NCBI GenBank assembly: GCA_905183005.1
Contig: CAJJDO010000049.1
Location: 1,856 to 65,855 of the forward strand
From: Paramecium pentaurelia
Lineage: Eukaryota > Ciliophora > Oligohymenophorea > Peniculida > Parameciidae
Direction: 5' to 3'
DNA length: 64,000 nt
Shown piece after piece: positions 11,336 through 22,387 of this stretch. The translations under genes and the position numbers were made by a program. The notes below the pieces were generated by a model that saw nothing but the letters and a program-made list of their open reading frames with translations, searched no databases and was not told the origin of the DNA. The first letter of the stretch is position 1. Each line of letters opens with the position of its first letter.

Positions 11336-12471
11336 TCATTAATGAAATGATAGATATTATAATATAGGTATTCGTTTTTAAAATAATTTATTAGCATCAC
11401 TTATTATTTAATCTAGTAATTTCTTCTAAACATTTGCTAACATCATTTTCATTCTATAGTCTAGTCTCTCTTAATACTTTTTATCTTTCTAATTATAAAA
11501 GATGTACTTACATAAGTAATCTTTTTTACTTTTCTTTCTTCTTAAAATTTATTTAAAGATTTAGCATATTAATTTTAGACCATCAATTTAGAGTTCTCCT
11601 AATCAGCAAATTATATTCTCAAAGTGTCATATTCAATAATTAGCGATTAATTGTTGTAAATTAATTATTCTATCTATTTTTATTAATGATCATTTTTCTG
11701 TATCAATTATATATTCATATTTTTTAAAGATTTAAGTTCATGATCTAATTAGTATTCTTTTGCAGAAGTTTTCTAAAATAAACAAAATATAATACATTTT
11801 AATACCTAATTCTTTATTTAATAGGCTCATTTAATTATACATCTTTCCAATTCTTAGGTCATTTAATTAAGTTAATCTTTATAATTTTGAATTTAAAGTT
11901 CTAAACGCTCAATTTATTTAATTAACTGTTTATTATCTATACTAAGTTTTTCATTTTAGAATTTATAAGATTCCATTTCACTTACATAGTTTTATTTAAT
12001 CTCATCTTCAGCTTAACACTTTTTATCTTTATGAGTCTAAATGTCATTCATTTATTTAATTTGAAATTATAAGCTTTCTATATATTATTATTTAGCTGCT
12101 AAAGTTATTAAATATTTTTCATCTTAATCCTAAACTTATTATTAAATTATTTTTGTATAAGCTTCCCTTAAATTATTTACTTCATCAGTCAATGTTTCAT
12201 TTTCATAACCTAAATATTCCATCTACTCCTAATTATTTTAACAAGATATTAATTCATTTCTCAATTAATCAATTTCTGCTCTATGTCTGGCAACTGCTTG
12301 CATATTAAATTCATGTCTGTGGTTGTAATCAATTTCCATTCTCTATTTTTCTTCAGCTAAAAGATTATACCTATGTTCTAAATTTGTGAATAAGAAATTC
12401 AAATCTTAGTAATCTTTCTCATTCTGCTAGAGCATTAGTATTTATTCCTTAAGCTGATTGATTTAATCCAT
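11336..12471 (-). CDS. Coiled-coil protein
   Basis: From ATG 12471 the protein starts MDQINQLKEQILMLQQNEKD and continues almost entirely as long helix: many Glu, Lys, Gln and Asn with Leu/Ile at heptad-like spacing, as in Q-M-E-Y-L-G-Y-E-N-E-T-L-T-D-E-V-N-N-L. It has no signal peptide or membrane segment. Likely introns lie near 11770-11800 and 11500-11522. In the first part of the gene an in-frame TGA at 11827-11829 is not removed cleanly by a single GT..AG intron I can find, so exon structure there is unsure or the gene is damaged. The 3' end at TGA 11336-11338 is the simplest choice. It is transcribed divergently from the coiled-coil gene at 12518, with only 46 bp between start codons. The partner and role are unknown; structural or cytoskeletal is a guess from composition. 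Confidence 0.55.
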
Positions 12472-12517
12472 TATGTGTTTTGTAAATCGTTAATTCTAAA
12501 TTATTAATTATATAATA
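12472..12517. promoter_or_regulatory. 46-bp bidirectional intergenic region
   Basis: This is the whole space between the start codons of two divergent coiled-coil genes. It is nearly pure A/T, and any promoter and both 5' leaders must fit in it or overlap the genes. No specific motif is recognised. Confidence 0.45.
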
Positions 12518-13294
12518 ATGAGAACCTCTTAAAGTGAGAACATAACTTGTACAGCATTAAAACACCTAAAGAACTAAAAGTTATATGAAATAATATTGCT
12601 CAAAGAGAGGGTGGCTCTTTTATAAAAAGAATCACAAAATATTGAGTAAAGAGCAAATCCTCTTAAGTCAAAACTACTCAAAAATGTAGAGGAATCAAAA
12701 AGACTCTATGAAGATATAAAATAGAAAGTATAGTTATTAATTATAAGGAATAAGAGTATAAATTATTTATTTAAAGTGAAAAGGAAAAAGAATATAATGC
12801 AAAAAGATAGAAAAAGAACTTTATTTAGTTTTCTTCAAATGAAGCATTGAAATTTGCTAGACAGCATGTTTAATAAGAAAAGAAAGAATAAGCGTATTAA
12901 ATAAAATAGCTTCATCAATAGGATAAACTAATGATAAAAAAGAATAAGGATTAGCAAATGAATGAAAAAATTAAAAAAAAGTACTTTAAAGTTTATTATA
13001 ATTAGATGTTAAGTATTAAATGAGGAAAAGTAAGCTTAGTAGAAAATAAAAGAATTTTAACAAATTAAATAAGAAAATTTTCAGAAAATAACTTAATTTC
13101 AAAAGTTGTTGATTTAATAGGATTTATATAGTTAAGAATAAGAAATCAAAGCTCTTGAAGAATAAGAAATGAGGTTTTTACAGAAATTGTAATAAAGCAA
13201 ATCGTAATAGCTCTAATTTAAGAATTAAGTCAAGGATGCAATGGAATTAAATGTAGAGGATTATAAAAAAAAGTATCCAAAAAAAAAGAAATGA
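12518..13294 (+). CDS. Coiled-coil protein, Gln/Lys/Glu-rich
   Basis: ATG 12518 begins M-R-T-S-Q-S-E-N-I-T. Two short introns, 20 nt near 12733-12752 and 25 nt near 12981-13005, restore one frame ending in K-K-Y-P-K-K-K-K at TGA 13292-13294, giving about 243 residues. Nearly the whole chain after residue 30 is predicted helix with repeated E-E-K-Q-A-Q-Q-K-I-K-E type segments, and the C-terminus is basic. No catalytic motif, signal peptide or membrane helix is present. Many Gln are encoded by TAA/TAG. It is divergent from the coiled-coil gene at 11336-12471 and 87 bp upstream of glutamine synthetase on the same strand. Family unknown. Confidence 0.65.
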
Positions 13295-13381
13295 GGGTGA
13301 AATCTAAATCTATATAAATATAAATTAAGGATAAGAATTTTCATATTTATTTAAAGTTCCAATTATTATTTCAAATTTTTC

Positions 13382-14661
13382 ATGACAGAAACCATCGAAA
13401 ATCTACGTGACTTTAACTATTACTAATTGACAAAAGATGTGAATAATAGTGTTGTATTAGCTGAATACATTTGGATTGATGGAACTGGAGAATCGTTAAG
13501 ATCAAAAACAAAAGTAATTCACACGTGTAAAAATATTTTAGGTTTATTAAACTTAAATAAAAAGTCTTGAAGATTTAGAGTGGTGGACATATGATGGGTC
13601 ATCAACTGATTAAGCAGTGACTAGATTTTCTGAAATTTATTTAAAACCCGTTCGAGTAGTAAAGGATCCCTTTAGAGGAGATCCTCATATTCTTGTGTTG
13701 TGTGAAACATACCTTCCTGATAAAAAAACACCAGCAAGATATAACTTTAGGTAATTTCAAACCTAAACTATTTGCTTAGATGGATTGCAAATTTAATTAT
13801 GGAGAAAGCCAAAGATCATAAACCATGGTTTGGAATTGAATAAGAATATTTCTTATTAAAAAGAACAGGAACAACACATTTATGGCCATTAGGATGGCCA
13901 ACAGGAGGCTTTCCTTATCCACAAGGAAGATATTACTGCTCAATTGGCGAAAGAAATAATTTTGGAAGAGCTTTAGCCGAGGCTCATCTAAGAGCATGTT
14001 TGAATGCTGGATTAAAAATTGCTGGATTGAACGCTGAAGTTGCACCATCATAATGGGAATTTTAAATAGGAATTGCTGAAGGTATTGAAATAGGAGATCA
14101 TATGTGGTTGGCAAGATATATTTTGGAAAGAATTGGAGAAGAATTTGGAATTGATATCAACTATGATCCAAAACCAATATTAGGAGATTGGAATGGCAGT
14201 GGAGCTCATTGCAATTATTCTACTGTTACAACCAGATCTGAAGGAGGATATAGATATATTGTAGATAAATTAATGCCTATTCTAAAAGAGAATCATCTAG
14301 AAATGATTAAGTTATATGGATAAAAGAATGAGCTTAGACTAACAGGTAGACATGAGACTGGAAAATATGACTAATTCACTTGGGGAGATGGATCAAGAGG
14401 ATGTTCTGTAAGAGTACCAATCATCACAAAGGAATAAGGATAAGGGTATTTAAAATTTATATATGTGTTAGATATTTTGAAGATAGAAGACCAGCAGCTA
14501 ATATTGATCCATATTTGGTTTCTGCAGCTCTTGTTGATGTAACGTGTTTAAACAGTGAACATCTTAAATAATTGAATTCCGTTTTTGAAGACTCCCTAAA
14601 ACCTCTTGGATAATAAATTTTTTAATAGTAGAAGGAATAATTCTAGTAATAAAACGAATGA
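13382..14661 (+). CDS. Glutamine synthetase (eukaryotic type II)
   Basis: The enzyme makes glutamine from glutamate, ammonia and ATP in the cytosol. Three introns (13514-13541, 13751-13779, 14446-14471; 28, 29 and 26 nt) join four exons into about 398 residues. Typical landmarks appear in order: an N-terminal beta-grasp with WIDGTGE, then W-W-T-Y-D-G-S-S-T, D-P-F-R-G, W-F-G-I-E-Q-E-Y (metal-binding Glu), G-R-Y-Y-C-S-I-G, N-A-E-V-A-P-S-Q-W-E, the ATP-site block N-G-S-G-A-H-C-N-Y-S-T, the catalytic-loop region E-x-x-L-R-L-T-G-R-H-E-T, S-R-G-C-S-V-R and Y-F-E-D-R-R-P-A-A-N. The C-terminus carries a Gln-rich tail of about 20 residues written mostly with TAA/TAG, beyond the usual family end. Length and motifs make the call secure. 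Confidence 0.96.
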
Positions 14662-16900
14662 AAATATTCATATATTTTGTGTTCAATAAATAAATATATT
14701 AGCCTTATCATTCATTTATTTCATATTAAATATTATAAAGCAATTTTATATAGATTGAAATATCAAATGAAGAAATGAGCTTTGCTGAAATACCAAAATT
14801 TGTATGTTTTCCTGAAAAAAAATTCTCATTTTAACAGAAAAAGATGCACATCTTATGGAATTTAATTATAAGCAAAAATTGGATAGTATAATGAAAAAAT
14901 TTATTATAATATAATAATAAAATGAGATATTAATTCCTAATAAACTGGAACACTCAGTTGGAGAGATTATTAATTACATTATTGGAGTAATTTACTTTTT
15001 TGGATTGATATACTATATCCATAGAAAAAAATTTACTTAGCTTATTTCAAAGATTATGAATTAACTTGATGGACTAATTTCAATGATTTAAATAGGATAA
15101 TGAAAATTAAGAATAATATAAGGCAATATTATATAGTTGTGTAAATTCAATTATATTTTTAATTTTGTGCTTTTTACTCGACTTTTCATAGTGAGTCAGA
15201 TTTACCTTTTTCCACAATTATTGGATCAGATGAATTTATTATATTTTTTGTATTCACTTATTAGCTTTACAAATATCCCACTCATCCTCATGGAGAGTTA
15301 GATACACTGATAACAATAAGAGAGGCTTTTTTTATAATTTATCACTCTTTATTCTATTAATATGTACATTTCTAGATTTTTTAATATTGGAACAGAAGTT
15401 ATCTTGTTGGTTATCTATTTTGCTAATTTAATCTTTATTTTTAATAATGAAAATTTAAAATCTAAAATGATGGAATAGTTTGGTCTGAGTGCAGAAGAAG
15501 AATACTACAGTTTTGATGAACATTTAACTTATGTGAAGAGAAGAATATTCATTCTAATTTAACAGATAACAATTATATCTAAACAGTTGACCCTGTTTTA
15601 ATAGAACAACGATTAATATTAATAACACTAATAATAAAAGTAAAATCTTCTGATTATTTATTTTAGACAAGAATAAGATGATGGAAATAAGAAATTGGCT
15701 CTTCTTAAAGGAGGGCTTAATAAATTCTTTTTATTTTATTCATTCCTACTCATCGTATATACCATATAATTCCAACACCAGAAAATCTTGCCGATTATGT
15801 AAACTTTATCTTGGGTTTATTAATTTCTATAGCTATAGTTACAAGGTTATAATTATAATTGATTGATGGATTTACGAAATCTTCGAAGGAACTAGAATTA
15901 ATGTTTAATTTTTGGGATTTATATTTCTGAGGGTTTCAGTTTCAGCATAACTTATATATCACCAAATTGTTATAGCAAAAGAATTAATGTAATTTAAATT
16001 CGCTTAAGCATTCTGCTAGACTGCCATTTGATAATCATCTCTTTGTATCGGAATTACTTGGGGTATTCAATCTTTGATCAATAATGATACTGGATTAGTG
16101 AGAAGGAGCAATAAATACTCAAAGATTTTTGCATTTTTATAGTAATTGTTTTAGGAACATAAATATACTGACTTTGTTCAATTGTAATTTGAAGTTCTCA
16201 TAAAAATTTTATTATTAAACTTATATATTGAAAATTCATTCAAAATATAGTATTCAAAGTAGAAAATTTGATTTAAGAGCCTAAATAATTTTATAAATTA
16301 ATTGAGGAAATTATAAGAACACTAATTCTTCTTTTAATCTCAAAATAAGATCATGTTTCTATTTAAAATTTTTCTCAAAGAAGTTAATTAAATTTCCAAA
16401 TATCATTATTTAATTTTAATTCTTCAAAGGCAAATCAAAATTTTATGATACTTTTTAATATTGTTCAACTAATTTTTTTAATTAAAATATTCAATTTGAC
16501 TACTATTTATAGAAGAAAGACACAAAAGAGAGAAGAGTAAATTCTAACAAAAATTCTATTTAGAGATTGTATTTGATTGTTGCCGAAAAAATGTTAATTA
16601 TTTAATCTAAATCCCATAATTTGTTTCAAATATCTACTAAATATTAATACTTGATTCATTATTGATGATTTTTTGAAGGAAAAATTGTTTTATTTTCTTT
16701 CTTTTTCTACCCTAAATGGCTTTGATTTTATTACTTTATAGCATTAAATTGGTATTTCGCATTATTTTATTGCAAAGTATGAATAAATATCTCTTAAATG
16801 TTTTGATTATATTGTTTGAAATAGAAGAAGAATTATTTAAAGTTTTAATTTTTGCTTGTAGAAATCTATCTTTCTTATAAATTTTTAAAGATTCATTTTC
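14662..16900 (+). pseudogene. Decayed multi-pass membrane protein
   Basis: Plus-strand frames show a series of membrane-helix-like segments separated by frame changes and TGA codons. Examples are V-G-E-I-I-N-Y-I-I-G-V-I-Y-F-F-G-L-I-Y-Y near 14950-15020, a helix ending L-I-F-I-F-N-N-E-N-L-K near 15450, then G-L-S-A-E-E-E-Y-Y-S-F-D-E near 15480, and P-T-P-E-N-L-A-D-Y-V-N followed by I-L-G-L-L-I-S-I-A-I-V-T near 15770-15855. These blocks read like one receptor or channel gene whose frame has been lost in at least three places. No intact start-to-stop reading was found. The specific family could not be named. Confidence 0.4.
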
Positions 16901-17358
16901 TAAAGGTAAATTTAGATATACATCAAAATGTTAGAATCCACACTTTAATATGATAATTATGATTAATTTGTTTTTAAAATCTTCTAAACTTAAGATGAAT
17001 AACATAAAATGATAGGCTTGTTAATAGTTGGAATAGTAAGATCAAACTAATGCAAAAATAATCAAATCTATATTTATTTATTTATATCTTTTAGTATAAG
17101 ATAATATCAGATGAATTAGAATTAACAGGTTTGGATAGAATTTTGAGACAGGAAAGTTGAAAATTTATTTATATATATAAAGGTATTTTGAGCCAATTTA
17201 GGCCAAAATTAAATATTTATTGTCTATTATTATTTTAATCAGGTTAAATATGAGAAAGAATACAAAGTGGATAAGTTAGGAATAATTTTAATTGTTATAA
17301 TTGATCCCTATTGAGGGTGTGGAATTTTTTAATTATTTTTGTATTTAAAAATTATGAA

Positions 17359-18282
17359 TATGTAATGTACATTAAACAATGAGATTCTTCGTTGTTAGAC
17401 ACCTTCAACGGATGAAACGAATTATGATATAATAGAATAACAATACTATTTGACATAAATAATTGAATTGATATTTGTGGAGAACTATACATATAAAGAA
17501 TTGCAGAAGTACTTTACTTACACATTCTAATAAATAGAATAATATGATTTCTTTTATGATTAAATTTACAAATCTGTTAGGGTTTACATGGAAGTATTGA
17601 ATTAATCATATACTAGAAAATTCTTTAACATATTTAGTAATTTTCTTAAATTACCAAACCTATTGATATTAAGCATTTAAAAGATTATGTAACAATAATC
17701 AAAGAGTTAGAAAAATCTTATAAGGTAACTTAGTTAAAGCATAAAGAATTATAAGAATTAGTGAAATCATTTTCTCACAAAGAAAAGATTTCTTAATCAA
17801 TTCATTGTTTAAGACTTATGAAATTTTCTTTTACAAATGTGGTTTTGAAGAATTAAGAAGTAAATGTAAGAATCTGATGTAAAACATAGGACTTTTTGAT
17901 ATCATTGAAGTAAGTATTAGATAAAAGGTTTTATTCATAAACTCAAAAATATTCTAAAACTAAGGAACGATTATAGTTATTGATATATCTTATAAATGAG
18001 AAATAATAGGATTGCTTAAGTTATTATGATGATACTAAAAAATGGAGATTATCTAGCATAGTAAATAACAATAATAATGAAAATGGTTCTGTATTTATTG
18101 ATAATAATAATGTGACTCGAAAGAAAGTATAATAAGAAAGTAATGTAAAACTTAATGAATATAAAAAATTTGAATAAAACCTCGAAGAATATTTCTAGAC
18201 AAAAGCAAATTATGAAAAAATGGATATAAATGTTTCTTAAGAATGGATAAATCGATTAAAATAAAAAACCAAAAAAAAATGA
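17359..18282 (+). pseudogene. Gene remnant with helical and Asn-rich segments
   Basis: A first segment (17370-17640) reads TPSTDETNYDIIEQQYYLTQ and continues with E-N-Y-T-Y-K-E-L-Q-K-Y-F. A second, in another frame, reads D-I-K-H-L-K-D-Y-V-T-I-I-K-E-L-E-K-S-Y. A third contains Y-L-I-N-E-K-Q-Q-D-C-L-S-Y-Y-D-D-T-K-K-W-R. The last part is Asn-rich and helical, ending Q-E-W-I-N-R-L-K-Q-K-T-K-K-K at TGA 18280-18282. At least two frame changes are not explained by ordinary introns (near 17640-17675 and 17915). It may be a young pseudogene or carry sequence errors. No family recognised. Confidence 0.4.
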
Positions 18283-18452
18283 ATGTGTTTTAGATAAACA
18301 TATTGTATATTTTTAATTAAGAAATCTTTTGGATTAACGATGATCTGGATTGTTTATAACTAATAATTCATATTACCTATATAACAAAAGATTTCTTATG
18401 ATCTATTTTTCTTAGTTATTTCATAAAATTAAATCTTTTATTAAATAATCAA

Positions 18453-18767
18453 ATGGCAAGAGGTACACCAGCAATTGGTAAAAGACATCAAAAGACTCAC
18501 ACTTTCTGTAAGAGATGTGGTAGATAAACATTCCACATTTAAAAAAACAGATGCGCATCATGTGGATACCCAGCTGCAAGATTGAGACTTTGTATTAAAT
18601 GAATCAATACAATATTAGACAGTGGATGGGGAGAGAAGGTTGCTAGACGTAGATCAACTGGAACAGGAAGAATGAGATATTTGAAATCAATTGCTAGAAG
18701 AGCAAAGAATGGTTTTAGAGCAGGGACTTAAGCATAACCAAAAGTTAAAAATACACAGAAAAAGTGA
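18453..18767 (+). CDS. RPL37: Ribosomal protein eL37
   Basis: This is a structural protein of the large cytosolic ribosomal subunit that contacts 5.8S/25S rRNA. The product is 95 residues, normal for the family (about 92-97). It starts MARGTPAIGKRHQKTHTFC and has the family zinc finger with Cys19, Cys22, Cys34 and Cys37 (C-K-R-C ... C-A-S-C-G-Y-P-A). It then carries the conserved R-R-R-S-T-G-T-G-R-M-R-Y-L and G-F-R-A-G-T blocks and a basic tail. One intron (18592-18618, 27 nt) interrupts the Tyr codon after the finger. It is 3n long but contains an in-frame TGA, so unspliced RNA would not yield a full protein. It sits downstream of a decayed gene on the same strand. Confidence 0.96.
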
Positions 18768-18967
18768 TTTAATCAGGCTATTATTACAAAATAGTACATT
18801 AAATTTTCACACAATCTTTTCATCACTATATTATCATTACATAATAAATTAGCATTTATTTGTATAAAAATGCGAATCAACTTTTTAAATTCATTTTAAT
18901 CTTTTTTCTGACTTATTGTTCTTCAATTTATTAGCATTCCTACTCTTACACTCTATCAGTCTAATAT

Positions 18968-19537
18968 TCAGCTATAATATCTAATCTTAAATTATAATAG
19001 AAATAAATGTTACAATTCATCTTCATTGCAATCATCATCTAAAATTGAGATAATTTTTATTTTCTTAACAAGACTTGTAATTGATTTCAATACCATACTT
19101 ATTTGATCTTACCAGTCTTAAGATATAAATATCCTAGGTTTTTGATTAACATCTTTTGAAATTGAAATTTTGAATCCATATCCATGAAAAGGAGTTAAAA
19201 CATTTGGCTCGATGTTAATTGTATTAACATTTTTATAGATATTTGTGAAATCATCAAATTTATATTAAGTTAAAAATCCACTATTTAATTCAAGAGTAGT
19301 TTCTTGCTTTTAACTATTTAGATGTATTTCAATGCTATTTCTTTTCAAAATAAATTAAATAGCTTCTTTTTAATTAAAGTCATTTAAGTATTCCGAGATT
19401 TCTGAATCAACCTCTAAAACTTCTAAATGTCTTCTGTTTTCCATGTATTTTCTTATCAATTCCATTTATTAAATTTCATCCAACTATATAATTGGACATT
19501 CGATAGTAAAAAATGAATCTTTAAAAAATACAATCAT
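18968..19537 (-). CDS. Conserved-looking hypothetical protein
   Basis: ATG 19537 opens an intronless frame of about 189 codons to TGA 18968-18970. The N-terminus reads M-I-V-F-F-K-D-S-F-F-T-I-E-C-P, followed by a helical part with K-Y-M-E-N-R-R-H-L-E-V-L-E-V-D, a beta-rich middle with P-F-H-G-Y-G-F-K-I-S-I-S-K-D, and an acidic end with L-D-D-D-C-N-E-D-E-L. There is no signal peptide or membrane segment. Codon use and lack of stops suggest a true gene. It lies convergent to eL37 with 200 bp between stops. I cannot assign a family. Confidence 0.6.
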
Positions 19538-20012
19538 TTTAAATTTTTATATGACTCTCAATTGCGAAATAGTGTAATAAACTTAAATCTCTATTCTTTT
19601 AATTTATTTTTTAAAAGGTTTTAAACTAGTATATAGTTATAGAATGTTTAATTCAAAGACTAATTTATCTAAAGAAGCGTTTAGCTTTTAAAGTTTGATT
19701 TATAGATCAGGTGACAATGTTTAAGGCATTTTGAAATGAATTGAATTAGTTTGGACTTATTCAAATGAAGTAGAGTTGAAATAACAAAAAAAAGTGGGCT
19801 TTTTAGTATCAACATCCTCAAACTATTCATAGTTGCTTAATAATAAAATTCCTATATTTATATAAATTTTAATATACCCTCATTTGAAAAGTAACAATGT
19901 AAATTCTAATCAATAGAATGGCATGTTTTAAGCGCCCTTAAAAATTATTCTGTTTATTTAATTACATAATTCATTTATAAATATTATAGTTTATATAAAA
20001 TAATATTAGAAT

Positions 20013-20866
20013 TCAAATAATATTCATTCCTTAGCATATTTTTTCATCTTCCAATTTTGTTTGGTATAAGATGGTAAAAATATAAATAAATAATAGTCCA
20101 ACTAAACCATAAAAAATGTATTAGCATTATTGTTTTCTATTTTTATAATTATTAATACATATTGCTTTATGCATCAGCAAATGCATATCCTATTCCTATA
20201 AGTAATCCTACTACAAGTCCCCCTAAATGACCAGCAATATCAACTTAAGGAGGAGAATCAATAAAAGATAAGAAAATCATTGGAGCTAATAATATAAATA
20301 CAACAATTCTTTTTGGTTCAATTCCAGGAAAAGCAGTTATAAAATAAATTAATTCAAGGGCTAATAAAGCAAATATAGATCCACTAGCACCTACTGATGT
20401 TTCATAATGAAATCTAACACATGAGAATAAAGATGCCCCTATTCCCCCAACGATATAGAGAATTGAAACTCTTTTCCATCCATGAGTTAATTCTAAAATG
20501 AATCCATAATATATTTAAACAACCATATTGCCTATAATATGTGAAAAGGATCCATGAAGAAATATAGGACAGACTAATCTCCAAAATTAATAACGGTATA
20601 TAATAGAAGGAGTATGCTTAGAACCCCAAGTGTACAAAACACATTTGAAACTATAAATATCAGATTCATCCTCATCAATTTCCAAATATTTCTCAATCAA
20701 ATAAATTGTGTGAAAAATTGTTAAAAAGAAGATTATGAATTAAACTACTGTTGTTTTAAATGTTAAAGATTTAAATGAAAACCTTTCAAAGAAGGTTTAT
20801 TCCTAAACTTAATTTGTTTTCAAAACATACTTGGTTTATAGGGTTGTAAATCATTTTAATGTTCAT
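20013..20866 (-). CDS. Rhomboid-family intramembrane serine protease
   Basis: Rhomboids cleave membrane proteins within the bilayer using a Ser-His dyad. Two introns (20803-20830, 28 nt; and a 22-nt one near 20120-20145) give about 267 residues. After a first membrane helix (V-V-Q-F-I-I-F-F-L-T-I-F) come the characteristic F-W-R-L-V-C-P-I-F-L-HGSFSHIIGNM loop/helix-2 motif, then SVGASGSIFALLAL with the GxSG catalytic serine. Further on is V-D-I-A-G-HLGG with the catalytic histidine, and finally a last hydrophobic helix. All key residues are present, so it should be an active protease rather than an iRhom. The start at 20866 joins in frame through the first intron. It lies 70 bp downstream of RSPH14 on the same strand. 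Confidence 0.92.
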
Positions 20867-20936
20867 TATTATAAAAGGAATCTCTTTCCATTTATTATAA
20901 ATATAATATAATGTAAAATATATAATAATTTATTTT

Positions 20937-22088
20937 TCAAGGTTCCCATTTAATGACTTCAATGGCTTATATAGCATAGGGCCTAATATATTCATATTAA
21001 GTATCAGTTGAAAAGTTTTGAAGTGTAGGTAAACATTTATAACATTCTTTTCTACCTTTTGGATGTTCAGCAAGACTTGTTACTAATTAAACACTATTCA
21101 ATTTGATTTGATGATCATTATGATCTAGCAATTTAATAACAATATCTAGTTTATTATTATCCATCATTTAAAATTTGCATTCATTATGCTATGCCAAACT
21201 AGCCAAAGCCATTGTTGCATTAGTAATGACTTCATTATGATCATCTAATAATCTTGAGCATAATTCAAGAACACATCCTTAATTAATAACATCTAATTTT
21301 CCATTTGAATCATACGAAATACAAGCCAAATTCTTGCAAGCTAAAGATCTTAACTTAAAATTAGTTCTTTTTAAAAGTTAAGTCAATCTTTTAATTGCCT
21401 ATGTTTTTAGTATTTCAACTTAAGCATCTCCACAATACAATATTTTCTCTAATAACTGCAAATCTAAAATCAATAAATCCTCAACACTTTCCTCAACTAA
21501 TTTATTAACTAATGGCACTAAAATTCCTTATGAATATACATGATCAACTCCTACAAATAATAATTATCATTACAATTACCTTATTAAAACTCTGTCATAT
21601 TTAATAAACTTTAATATCCATTTTTTCTAATGTTAACTATTTAATCATTTAGAAGTTTCATAATTGTAGGAACATAACACTTTTCCATTATTTTATCTCT
21701 TCCAAATTTTATTGAACTTATTAACACCTTAATATTTATTATAACGTTTTTACTATGGCACTTGAAGAGAGTTCTCGTATTTACTCATGAGAATTAGACA
21801 AGTGGCTCATTAAAACATCCAAAATATCACTTGATAATAAAGCCAATGTTATAAAATCTCCTTTATGGCTATAATCATTTTATTAATAGAAACAAATTAC
21901 AAATCTTCATTAATTTCCTCTAAATTCTTCAGTTTCAAAACATTTTCACTTGCAAATATTTAGTTTGTCATCTTCACATATCTCCGATCACCATAAGCAA
22001 ATTGTAAACAATCTTCTGGTTAAGGTTCATAGTCTTCTCGATTTCTATGATATGCTATCATTTATTCATTTCTTAATTTAAACTCCAT
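20937..22088 (-). CDS. RSPH14: Radial spoke head protein 14 homolog (ARM repeats)
   Basis: RSPH14 (RTDR1) is an armadillo-repeat component of ciliary radial spokes. With three introns (about 32, 26 and 29 nt) the product is about 354 residues, close to the usual 340-350. After an N-terminal segment containing A-Y-G-D-R-R, successive ARM helices follow: S-S-S-A-I-V-L-I-S-S-I-K-F-G-R-D-K-I, then K-L-R-S-L-A-C-K-N-L-A-C-I-S, then N-E-V-I-T-N-A-T-M-A-L-A-S-L-A. The C-terminus has the family hallmark E-H-P-K-G-R-K followed at the very end by A-I-E-V-I-K-W-E-P, matching the known I-x-V-I-x-(F/W)-x-P ending. All three introns are non-3n. It fits a ciliate, whose motile cilia need radial spokes. Its neighbours include other cilium-linked genes. 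Confidence 0.85.
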
Positions 22089-22387
22089 CTAATTATATTA
22101 TTTTTTATAAAATATTAATCTAATCCTAAATAGTTGTAATATTATAACATAGTTGTATAAATATATCTCTGATTAAGAAGATCATTTAGTAGTTAGAGAT
22201 TATAGAAAATAACCTAATATTATTTCAGTATATAAAATATATGATAGCTAATTAATATTTGTGTATATTTGTTAGGTTTGAGGAACTCTTTTTAAATTTT
22301 ATCATATATTGAATATATTTGTCAATTATTATAAGTAAAGTTATGATGATATGTCTTTGATAAAATTACAATTTAAATTATCGTTAA

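Noticed and set aside
19644..20012. Small plus-strand gene starting M-F-N-S-K-T-N-L-S-K-E-A-F
   Set aside because: It needs a 39-nt intron and has no clear stop before running antisense into the rhomboid gene. It remains possible but is not supported.
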